The notes under the pieces are model-generated. The model was not told the DNA's origin. It searched no databases and worked only from the letters and a program-made list of their open reading frames with translations. A DNA stretch of 64,000 nt. It comes from Rostrohypoxylon terebratum (lineage: Eukaryota; Ascomycota; Sordariomycetes; Xylariales; Hypoxylaceae). The translations under genes and the position numbers were made by a program. Below are positions 26,363 to 35,817 of the stretch, in pieces. The DNA lies in the NCBI GenBank assembly GCA_022497145.1, contig MU385923.1:109962-173961 (forward strand), written 5' to 3'. Each line of letters opens with the position of its first letter. Position 1 is the first letter of the stretch.

Positions 26363-27326
26363 CTAATCCCCCTTTATCTTCAAAACCGCCTTGCCAAAGT
26401 CCTTGACCTGGGAGATCTCAATGAGGCCTCCGGTGCCGTTCTCAGTACCACGCGTGACATGGACCCTGTAACTTCGCCTTCACACTCCTGCTCCCGTCCG
26501 CGAGCCACTTCTTCACACCCCTCTGATGGCGGTTCGCTGTACGCTGGTCCGAATCCCTCATCGACCACGATGGAGCTGGCGGCGGTGAGCCGCTTGGCAG
26601 ATATCTCGGACAGGTCGCGCACGCTGTACCGCTCCTCGAGAGGGCTGTTGCACCCCTCGACCATCCCGCAGACGACGATGCGCCCGCGATCCTCCATGTG
26701 CTGCAGAGCGGCTCCTAGGTGCGCGCTCCCCCCACGTCCTCGTAGTAGACGTCGATGCCCTGCGGTGCTAGACGCCCGAGCGCGTCCCAGGGCTTCGCGA
26801 GTTGGTCTACGAAGGAGCTGACAGCGCCCGCGGCGGAACTTGTGAAGATTGTTTCGCGCCGCGCTTGGGCTGGCCGATCTTGTAGAGGGGGGATAAGCTG
26901 CGAGGCCTGGCATCCCGAGGGGTCTGTGGAAGACGTCAAGGGGAAGCTTGTGTGGGTTCTCTAGCTTGACGGCGTTGGCCAATCTTCCCGGAGTGACGGC
27001 GACGTACTGCGCGAAGGGCAGGAATACATTGAGGACATCGCCGGTATGGAAATTGGCGTTGTCGGATTTGAGGACGCGCGCTACGGTGTCGTTCTCAATG
27101 GGCTTGATTAGGGGGGGGGGGGGCCGATTTGTAAGATGGAATGCTGGCGTCCCGCATGTGGTCCCGAAGGTATGGGTCCAAAGAGACGGAGAGTAACCTC
27201 CACTATGACGCCGTCGGTGGGTACGGCGTCTAGGTCTATGGGGCGTTGCTCAATCACAAGGTGCTCACCAGGGACGGAGAGTCCTGTGGGGATATTTTTG
27301 ATTATAATGGTCTTGTTAGCAACTAT
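26363..27326 (-). pseudogene. Decayed MDR alkenal/zinc-type ADH-like reductase
   Basis: Reading the minus strand gives, in order but in several frames, the landmarks of a fungal NADP-dependent medium-chain reductase related to prostaglandin/alkenal reductases. They are VANKTIIIKNIPTG and PGEHLVIEQRPIDLDA (27323-27240); VARVLKSDNANFHTGDV and LPFAQYVAVTPG (27090-27000); NAVKLENPHKLPLDVF and PLGMPGLAAY; ETIFTSSAAGAV with GQL-type follow-up damaged to SSFVDQLAKP; LGRLAPQGIDVYYEDVGG; HMEDRGRIVVCGMV; FGPAYS; and the C-terminal KDFGKAVLKIKGD followed by TAG at 26365-26363. The expected start codon reads ATA (27326-27324) instead of ATG. A 14-base poly-G/C tract at 27111-27124 replaces part of the N-terminal domain, and the segment after the Rossmann glycines is shortened. 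Several frameshifts rule out a functional enzyme. The 192-codon plus-strand frame over it is only its antisense. Confidence 0.85.
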
Positions 27327-29262
27327 TTTTGGGTTGATTGTACCGATTGGAATGCTACACATGGGTGAGTGATATATTGATTTGTTACTGCGGGTTGTAT
27401 CATGTTCTCATTGTAGACATGGAAGTCCATGAATTTATATACACCAATCCTCTCTAGTAATATATGCTCCCCTCATCATGAATTCATCATCATTGATATT
27501 CCTATCCTTTGGATGACTGATGATAGCCAAAGAATAATTACCGAATCCTCGTCGTTAGGTATGCACGTTAGACTCGCCTCCGGCGGTTTCGTATTTGATA
27601 GGTAATTCACTTCTAGATGCATCATATTAACACAGTAAGTTGTTAAATCAGCTACATATGGGAGTAAAGCTGTTCATAGACCCTATGAAGGGTTATTCTA
27701 GCGTTTTATCGCCGTGGCCTATACTAAAATACCTTGAATACAATAATTTGTAATGATACTAGTCCATTAATCAACCCCCATATATTATAGAATCATCTTC
27801 ATTGAGTAGGGGTTACATTTGCGCCCCTATCAACTGTATAATATTGTTACAAATCCCAAAACATCTAAAATCAGAAAACCCACAAATAGGAATGTCATCA
27901 ACCAATCATGGTTAAACTACGGAGAAATGGATGTGTAGGATATGGAACACATCCATCACATCCATCACATTGAACACATCCAACACATCCAACACATTAA
28001 TACACATCCACCACATCACGATGGCTTCAACGCTCAAGGACAGGAGAGATATTTTCTATATAGTCACGACATTTTCCATGTATCTAGTCACTCACTTAGT
28101 TCTTTAGTTATCAATCTAAGTCTATTCACTACGAGTAGGGAGAGGACTCCAAGCCTCTCTGACGAACACACTTGATTGATTACACTTGACCTCTACCATT
28201 ACTGTTACCTTAAAATCAAGACCCCCTTATGAAGCTATACTTACTAAGCCTAAGTATAGGTTCGTCACAAATATATGCCTTTATTTCCGTGCGGTGTGAT
28301 TTTATTGCCCCTATGTTAATAGAATGGCTAGCGCTGATATAAGGACGTATAGTCCACGGTCTATTGTTTGTCCTAGGACCCTTTGCTAACTCAGCTTATA
28401 AGACGTCACTACCCAATGTATGTTAGTGATGTAGGTATCTGAAGGGGCGGCGTTGTCGTATTGCTAATGACTTGTTTTTTTTTTTCGTGGAGTTCCCTCA
28501 AATACGACTAGTCTTGAACGCGATTTCAAAATGTTTGCTGCCGCAATGGTGTCTCGGAACAAAATCACACGACATGACTGTTACTAGCCCCCTCATCGGC
28601 AAGACATACCCGACGGATAGGAGCGTTGTGGAAGTACTAAACATCGCTTTCGGACTGAGACTTCACCAGCCGGCCCAAAGCATCGATCATAACTCAACCA
28701 AGAGGTCTTATAATACAGATCTAATAGACACATTAGTTCTGTAATACCCTATTTTGTATACTAGACACTTACTCAGGCATGATATATTCGTGATGAGACT
28801 TTTCTCAAAGTATCTGGCTGGGCCATAGAGATATCGTGGAACAAGTTCCTAGATTTATCTTCAGCGGACACTCTAAGCAGATGTTGTTATAAGGATTAAG
28901 ATGGCGCAATGGTACTAAGACATGATATTGTTCTGCTCAAGCTCCGTTTCATTATATTCTAGCTGAATATAGGTAATTATTGCTTTCTTTCTGGCGTGGG
29001 CGATGACGAGGTTAGGATCTTGATACTGCTGTGGCATCATCAGCCCTCAAATGACGTGCTTGGAGGATTGCGCAACTTTATTGCACAACGCCGGATTAGA
29101 GTGGGTAGCACACCATATCATAGCGAACTGATTAGAGGCTGGGCACCTGGATAACGATCTTTACTTATCTATAATAATATGTTACGTCGCGCTTTCATGC
29201 TGTAGGTCCCCGGATCGTCGATCATAGATGTGAGAACATAATTGGACTTGCGCGAAAGTAAA
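27327..29262. other. Spacer upstream of the MFS gene
   Basis: No gene is recognised. The region contains a 9-bp imperfect tandem near 27946-28017 and is AT-rich around 27600-27900. A 90-codon frame at 28472-28744 has no familiar domain. The MFS promoter should lie at the right end. Confidence 0.4.
27946..28017. repeat. Imperfect (ACACATCCA) tandem repeat
   Basis: Roughly eight degenerate 8-9 bp units (ACATCCATC, ACACATCCA and variants) lie in a row. One frame reads as a His/Ile-rich peptide, but this is a by-product of the repeat. Confidence 0.8.
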
Positions 29263-30975
29263 ATGGGCGAGCTATCTGGTGAGAAGGGAGGAGAGATCCT
29301 CGTGCCAGAACAAGCCGATGGACTAACCCCGGTAAAAACGAGCTCAGAAGAACCTGTGAAGAACCCGGCTCTTGTCGGCGAGAAACAAGCTTCGAGAATT
29401 GGCGCCGATGCAGCCCTCGAATTTCTCCGAGAAACGGGTGGTTTACACCAGACGCTGGACCCTGAAGCGAATCGTAGACTTATTCGGCGTATCGACACGC
29501 ATATTATGCCTCTCATCTGCATTATCTGGTTAGTACCCCTGGATGGAATTGCCGTATCTACAGACACTAACTGACATTTCGCTAGTATGTGATAATACTC
29601 GACCCTATGTCCCTTTTAAAGATGTCTTCATATTTACTAACATCGAGCAGATTTCCTCCAATATATTGACAAAACTGCTGTGTCATACGCTAGTGTTACG
29701 GGTATTACGCAGTCTATTGGGCTCAAAGGAAATGAATTCAACTGGGTTGCATCCATATTCTTTTTTGGGCAACTGGCGTTTGAATTCCCAACTATTCGCT
29801 TGATACAGTTGTTTCCTCTTGCCAAATATACATCCATCAATGTCATTCTCTGGGGTGCCACTCTGGCTTGCCTGGCAGCATGCAAGAGTTATGCTGGATT
29901 GCTAGTCTGTCGTTTCTTTCTCGGAGTCCTAGAAGCTGCTATCGTTCCGGCCTGGGTCTTGTTTACCTCGCAATGGTATACAAAGGAGGAACAGGCTTTC
30001 CGCGTGGGCATATGGTTCTCTACCTGTGGGATGGCGCAGATGTTCGGCGGATTTTTCGCGTACGGCGTCGCAACACATGTCGGTAAAGACCCCAATGCTG
30101 CTTTGAAGGGTTGGCAGATCATATTCTTGTTTCTGGGGTTGTTTACTGCGGTCATGGGAGTTGCGTTTTGGTTCATCATGCCTGATTCTCCCGCCGTTGC
30201 TGGATTTCTCGATAAAGAACAAAAGGGGCTTCATCTTGAACGTATCAGGCACAACGAACAAGGAATCGGATCGAGGACTTTCAAATGGGCTCAGGTTAGG
30301 GAGGCGTTGACAGATACGATGACTTGGCTCTATGCGTTCTGGGTATTCGCCGCCAATATCCCTAACTCCATTGCGACTTCGTTCGGAAACATCTTGGTGA
30401 AGGGCATGGGTTATACGAACGAGGAGTCTCTACTTCTAGTAACTCCACTTGGTGCCTGGGAAATCGTTGCCTTGATTGGACTTACTTACGGCGCGATGAA
30501 AACGAGACAGCGACTCTATTTCTGCATCGCGGGCCACCTTCCTGCCATAATAGGGGCTATTCTGATGGCCACGACTGAACGAGTGCCGGCGCTTGTAGGA
30601 TACTATACGAGTGGCGGTATTCCAATCGGTTGGACAACAATACTTGGTTTACAAAGTTCCAACGTAGCAGGGTCAACGAAGAAAGTTACTGTGGCTTGTA
30701 TAGGGACGATTGCTTATACCGTCGGCAACATCATCTCTCCGCAGACGTTCCAAGCAAAAGACGCGCCTCGATACCTCCCAGCAAAAATTTCCATCTGTAT
30801 CATCTACGTCCTTATTACCATCGATCTAGTCGTGATGCGATGGGTTCTTGACAGGCGAAATAAACAGAGGGAGCAAGAGAAAGAGGCTATGGGTAATACA
30901 TATGAGGCAGAAGAGAATCATGAATTCTTAGATTTGACGGATCTGCAAAATAAAGAATTCCGTTATGAGCTCTGA
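29263..30975 (+). CDS. MFS transporter, Dal5/TNA1-like anion:cation symporter
   Basis: Major facilitator transporter of the fungal anion:cation symporter group that includes allantoate (Dal5) and nicotinate (Tna1) permeases; the substrate here is unknown. The model is exon 1 at 29263-29527 and exon 2 at 29651-30975, giving 529 residues. The N-terminal 80 residues are hydrophilic, ending in IRRIDTHIMPLICII. The spliced product then reads YFLQYIDKTAVSYASVTGI, the usual start of TM1 in this family, followed by twelve helices with FNWVASIFFFGQLAFEFPT, the loop CKSYAGLLVCRFFLGVLEA and the second half beginning near TMTWLYAFWVFAANIPNS. The intervening sequence is not a simple intron; see the nested-intron entry. 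The start ATG follows a TTG-only extension. A Zn2Cys6 regulator lies 1.1 kb downstream on the same strand, a common arrangement for locally regulated transporters. Confidence 0.9.
29528..29650 (+). other. Nested intron pair (stwintron) in the MFS gene
   Basis: A 123-nt interruption contains two complete sets of splice signals that overlap. The internal intron at 29529-29585 (57 nt) has donor GTTAGT, branch ACTAAC/CTGAC and acceptor CTAG. Removing it joins G29528 to T29586 and creates a new donor, GTATGT. The external intron (G29528 plus 29586-29650, 66 nt) then has donor GTATGT, branch TTACTAAC and acceptor GAGCAG. After both steps exon 1 (...ATC T) joins AT TTC CTC and reads I-Y-F-L-Q-Y, the family consensus. 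A single intron from 29529 to 29650 would make TGA at the junction, and no other donor/acceptor pair restores the frame. This is the arrangement called a [D1,2] stwintron. Confidence 0.82.
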
Positions 30976-32082
30976 ATGGGTTGGAATGAGTTGGATCAGA
31001 TGGATAGGTAATTTAAGATTAGTGAGGATATTGACGAACGAGAGCATCTGGTTACCTTCTCAGGTTGAACCTAAGATGGGTCGACGATCACCAGCGTTCT
31101 AGACAGGACTTGAGCGGATCCACGAAGAATCGTAGGCTCCTTGGTGCGGCGGGATAGCTTATCTGACAGGCGACCTATAACGATTTAATTGATAGATATA
31201 CAATGACAACTCTCCGAGGCAATTTATGATATTTCGCGTATGAGAAAGAGACCTAGCCCTTGAGAAAACATGCTCCATCGACAATAGTGCCGGGGCTCAA
31301 GCGGGGTAGGCTTCGTGAAGATCACGAATACCTACCTATGGGCGTATGTGATGTCCCTAGAAGGGCGACAGCTATTACGCAGGGGACCAGAGTGCTGAGA
31401 TGGACCCCTGTAAGTTCGAATAGAAGATTGCAAGCGCCGTGAGACAGTGGCCAAAACATGGTTGTTCTAGCCACTAGGTACAAGTTTCAGCCACTATAAA
31501 TACAGGAGGTAAGCCCCTGTTGTCAAGGTGCTACCCCCTTTTTGGTGCCCCTGAAAATCGAGAGCCCCCTTTCACACAGAATATACCTACAGAATATGTT
31601 CCTTCGAATGACAAGTCTCTTAGGCTTTGGATAACTGAACCAAATAGATCGACCCTCTGAGAATTTTACGACAAAATATACGCAAAGCACGGAAAACCTG
31701 GTAACGATGAGATGGGCAGCTAGGCCTTATGACGAGACCGAAAATGAAGGCAAGCCCTACAACTCCCTAAAGAAGGGAGCTTAAAGATAAGGCGTTGGGA
31801 ATCTTATAGAGAGCAATGACATCAAGATGCTAGAAACTTTAACATTCTATACGTGGGTACTAGATAAATGCCCATGTGACGTTGTTTTTTTTAAAAAAAA
31901 ATCAAAACTCAGATCTAATGATTTTAAACATACCGGAAGTCAATATCATCATTGTAAACATGGTAGGATCAATCACACGCTTATATAATCTTACCAAATC
32001 GGGTTCATAAATCGAATTCGCTTCCAATCTTACTTCTTAAAACTTCAAACAGTTGAAGGAGGAACATCTCAGCAAATTGGAG
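30976..32082. other. Spacer between MFS and regulator genes
   Basis: No gene is seen. A T8A9 inverted run lies near 31885-31902. The right end, TATATAATC then CAAACAGTTGAAGG, should carry the promoter and leader of the regulator. Confidence 0.4.
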
Positions 32083-33751
32083 ATGGTGGGAATCCGCACA
32101 AGCAATAGATGCGAACAATGTCGTGGTCGCAAGATCAAGGTTAGTTTAGGTACCTACCCAGTCAATTAGTAGGAAATAGGTCTTCAACTCGCTGTAATGC
32201 TGACATGCGCTCGCTGGGCGCAAACAAATCCAGTGCGACGAGAAGTGGCCTACGTGCAGTCCCTGTCGGCGCACCAATAAGGCGTGTTCGGGTCCTCCAG
32301 TCTCCCGATTGAAATTTGTTTCCAGTGGAAAGAGCTCAGGGCTTAGGATAGCCCCAAAACCTCCAGGGGAAGAGAATGCAGGGGAAAAGAATGCAGCCTC
32401 TAAGCCACCTATTGAGGGGTCATCATCCTCCATCTCCGGCGATAGGTCACTGGTTATGATCCGGGAACGCCCTACCAACACTGGCGGGGGTAACTATATG
32501 GTACTACGAGCCAGGGCTACGAGCCCGTCGCCCCCGTCGCCCCCGTCCCCTTCTACCCCACTACAGAGCCGTGAAGATCTTCTTGCTTCACGACTTATAA
32601 GGTGTATCAGTTCAGGCGCGGAATCTGGTCGCGGTCTTCAGTTCCGAGTCACTTGGATACATCTAGCAGTTCCCCGTCTTGGCTCTTCTCTAGCCTTATC
32701 TGAAGCACTCAACCTACTCCTGAGCTCCTGGACAAAATACAACCAGACCCCTGCGACCAGTCCGGAAATTGACAGGACAGCTTATGTCAGAGCTTTAAAT
32801 GCGTTAAATACGGCACTTAGAGACCCCGAAAAGTCTTACTCCGTCGATACCTTAGCAGCTACGGCATTAGTCTACATAGTCGAGTTCGACTACGATATGA
32901 AAACAAGGAGCGCCAACGAGAGCCATCACGCTGCCGGACTTTCCGCTCTTATGATCGGAAAAGGACCGCCCCGTGCGGATGATGACTTAGATATTCGCTT
33001 GTGCTTTGAGAACATAGGCTTCCTTCTCACGCACATTCTCCTGAATGATAAAGATAACTTCTTCTCCGAGCCGGAGTGGCTCGAAGTTATGAGAGGAGCA
33101 GTGTATCAGAACATTTCTCTAGGAGATCCTCTGGAAGATCCTGAATGGATAGAGCGCGAACTGGTGATTTATAAGGCCCAATGGCCGGACTTAATTAAAG
33201 ATCTGCGCTCTCTAAACGCCACCCCAAATCCTTCCCAAGCATATAGCTTGATCGCAAAAGCTAGAGAACTTACGTGGGAATTATTTGAATTTGATATAAT
33301 GCGCATCACGGATTTTCGCGAACGAGGACATATACGCAGCATCGCCGACCCCGAGACTGGATTTATACAGAGGTATGAGTTCGAGGAGTGCGTCTACTGT
33401 CAAATCCTTCAACAACATGCCCTAGTCAGCATCGCATTCAATAGGATGCTGCAGAGTGCGCTGGAATGCGTCGGTAGCGAAGACCCTAGCGTAGACGCAA
33501 TCATCGATGAATATAGCGAACGCATATGGAAGACTTTGCCATACACCGAGAAAATGCCACGCTCGGTGCGAGACGACTTTCTAGCTCCGCTACTATTGTC
33601 TCTTGAATCCGCTGATAGGAGTATGAGGCGCTATCTAACACAGAAAATTATTGAAATTTCTGGTCCGCGAGCTCAACTTCTCGGCGACAATCCCGAGGCC
33701 GAATGTCTGGCGATGGGGAGGGCTTTAATAGGGCGGACTCTTGACAGTTAG
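32083..33751 (+). CDS. Zn2Cys6 fungal transcription factor
   Basis: Fungal-specific regulator with an N-terminal zinc binuclear cluster. Exons 32083-32139 and 32234-33751 give 524 residues; the intron falls inside the cluster, between K19 and C20, a common place in this family. The six ligands are C10, C13, C20, C27, C30 and C37 (spacing CX2CX6CX6CX2CX6C), with the usual RKIKCDE core. A Pro/Ser-rich linker (about residues 85-125, SPPSPPSPPSP) leads to a helical C-terminal region of the Fungal_trans_2 kind (from about residue 150; TYVRALNALNTAL-like start, then ALVYIVEFDYDM and HHAAGLSALM). The target genes are unknown. Its same-strand position behind the MFS transporter makes that gene a candidate target, which is inference only. 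Confidence 0.9.
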
Positions 33752-34208
33752 GGGTTGGCCTTAACAATTTAATAAAGATCCATTAGCATTCATTTAAGGG
33801 AATTTTTAGCAGTCTTATAATTTAAACTCTTGCCTATTTGGGTCGTATCAGAGACCACTATCCAATCAAATTCGAGAGCAACATCACTGGTAGTTGAAGT
33901 TAAAGTTAAATCAAATAAATCTATGGTTGCGATAAGTAAAAAGAAAAAGAATCTATCGATGAGAAAATAGGAAAAGTGATACTTCTCTAAGAACAATTTA
34001 ACGCTTATACCTGCACTTTCCAATCTTCCGTTCCAATGAGACAACCATGATGTAATCCAGAGAAATCGTACAGTCACCAGAGTTGGTGTAACTTCATCCA
34101 AACTTACCCCACCATTAGCTTCAATGTTATAATGTTAGTTCAGCCAAACTTCCAACTTCTTTCTCTTTCATCTTTTCTCATCACCTAAAGCAATAGGGGA
34201 AAACATAA
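33752..34208. other. Convergent spacer
   Basis: This 457-bp AT-rich spacer lies between the convergent regulator and membrane-protein genes and probably holds both 3' ends. A 103-codon minus-strand frame at 33790-34101 (rich in F, L, T) has no recognisable domain and I do not call it a gene. Confidence 0.4.
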
Positions 34209-34913
34209 TCAAATTTGTCGCACGCCCAATTCGATGTCCTCGCTTTCACTTGTCTCCTTCCAACATTTCTCAAGAAACTGCCAACCGCCGAGAACGCCAA
34301 ACATCAAACTAGCCATGATGGTCAAATTGGTGACGCGGTACCCCGCCGGCCAGAACGAGTACAGCAAAAGGGACACAAGAGACATGACGACTCCCGCCAC
34401 GAGCAGTAGGTAGTAGAAGGAGACTATCTTCTGCCACAGCGGAGTCGACCTGTCTTTAGTCGATACGATGCTAAATAGAAGAGGCGATAGCAGCGACGCG
34501 GCAACCTGCGCCACCATAATCGGGTAGCCGTCATCACCGAGCGACGACAGCGCCTCGGTTGGGCGACCAGGCGCTATGTCGACGGAAAAGGTGGTCGCCA
34601 CACCCATCAAGTGGCTAAAGACGACGACGGTGAAACGGATCGTCGCCTTCGTGTCCATGGACGAGCGCAGGTGCGATAGAGAAGCAACTAACCATCTTCT
34701 GCAGAGATTCGATCTGGGAGCCAGGTAGGAAAACCATTTTCTAATGACTGAATTCGACACTTCAATAATTCCGGACAAATCGTGGGCTGGCTGCGTGATT
34801 GCACCCCCAGAGCCCCCGGAGTTCGCAGCTATGCGGGTAGCCGCTCTTGTCTCTTGTGACTCGTGGAGATGATTGGCCATGTCTCCGTCAGGGTGAACCG
34901 AAAAGTGGGCCAT
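34209..34913 (-). CDS. Hypothetical four-helix membrane protein
   Basis: I do not recognise this family. The frame is uninterrupted from an ATG (34913) and encodes 234 residues. The first 95 or so are hydrophilic, with a Gly/Ala/Ser stretch and the segment VIRKWFSYLAPRSNLCRRWL. Four hydrophobic segments follow, roughly at residues 93-112 (FTVVVFSHLMGVATTFSV), 130-150 (IMVAQVAASLLSPLLFSIV), 165-188 (YYLLLVAGVVMSLVSLLLYSF) and 195-213 (LTIMASLMFGVLGGWQFL), ending in an acidic tail (ETSESEDIELG). The codon pattern and hydropathy look like a real protein. It is probably a small membrane protein restricted to related fungi. Its place between a regulator and BMS1 says nothing about its job. Confidence 0.6.
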   Translation of the reverse strand: MAHFSVHPDGDMANHLHESQETRAATRIAANSGGSGGAITQPAHDLSGIIEVSNSVIRKWFSYLAPRSNLCRRWLVASLSHLRSSMDTKATIRFTVVVFSHLMGVATTFSVDIAPGRPTEALSSLGDDGYPIMVAQVAASLLSPLLFSIVSTKDRSTPLWQKIVSFYYLLLVAGVVMSLVSLLLYSFWPAGYRVTNLTIMASLMFGVLGGWQFLEKCWKETSESEDIELGVRQI

Positions 34914-35817
34914 CAGTCACTTCTTTATTCGAGTTATTTGATTGGTCGTGTGCTGGCAGACAAGAATGCCGAGGTTTGATTGGTAGATGCTTGCCTAAGA
35001 AGGTAGGTAGGTAAAGGATATCCACCAGTATCGTGATGGATATCAATTGAGACACTCAAAATAGTAATTCCCTCCTATGTACCTAGGACCAGGTTATGCA
35101 AGACAGGATTTTCCAGTTGTCAATGATTCAAATTAAATAGCTGAACTAGCTGAGCTATGAAGATACTAGGTAGAACCTAGATTCTCGAATATTTCTCTAT
35201 TCCGTCATTCTGGATTATAGAGAGTCAACATCCAAGATCTAGGAAAACGAAGATAGAGATGATGTAATTTGGAAGGTTTAAGGTACAATTGTTAGGTAAC
35301 GCATGGTAACATGATTACCCAGGTATCTACCTACCTACGCATGAGCTTTTTTATCTCTAGAATATCATTCATGTATAATACCACGAACACCACAAACGAG
35401 AAGGGGTACATGAGTAGGTACATGTGTATCGAAAATTAGCAAGTATAAAGCAGAAGGCCAAAAAGCAGAGGGCCAAAAACCGGAAAACGGAAAATGGACC
35501 ACAGGGCACGAAAAACAGAACATGGAAAATGGAAAACAGAAAAACAGCAGAGTGAAAAGTAGAGAGACAAAAACCAGAAAACGTAAACCAGTAAAGTGTC
35601 GTTCATGGCTCCCTAGATCCATGCTCTCCATCGAATCGGGATTTTAGGCTCTAGCTTTGCTATAGATTGGATGTTTACATATTAATTGGATATACTTAAT
35701 CTAGAACTAGGGATATATCTGGCCGTCCCTCATTGTAGAGCCTGGCCATTCATGATTCACCAAGTGGACGAACCTCCAACCCATCACGACGAACCTCCAA
35801 CCATGGGTACTCTCCCA
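34914..35817. other. Spacer with purine-rich low-complexity DNA
   Basis: There is no supported gene. At 35440-35590 the plus strand is an A/G-rich, repeat-like sequence (AAAGCAGAAGGCCAAAAAGC and variants) whose complement opens an 88-codon F/P-rich frame; I treat that as low complexity. TAGGTA words are frequent at 35000 and 35325. Confidence 0.45.

Noticed and set aside
26243..26821. 192-codon plus-strand frame
   Set aside because: It is the complement of the reductase pseudogene, whose minus-strand fragments are clearly homologous to MDR enzymes; the plus-strand peptide is Arg/Ser-rich and domainless.
27946..28017. CRISPR-like short repeats
   Set aside because: The units are contiguous 8-9 bp tandems without spacers, and the genome is eukaryotic.
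29529..29650. Single ordinary intron in the MFS gene
   Set aside because: Joining exon 1 at TG to exon 2 at ATTTCC makes TGA, and no alternative pair of GT and AG sites in the interval gives an open frame through the family-conserved YFLQY segment.
31400..31425. tRNA B-box-like GTTCGAAT
   Set aside because: The flanking bases do not form a T-stem and no A-box or acceptor stem fits. The similar site at 51068-51080 fails in the same way.
35365..35631. 88-codon F/P-rich minus-strand frame
   Set aside because: It is the complement of A/G-rich low-complexity DNA, so the hydrophobic look is compositional.
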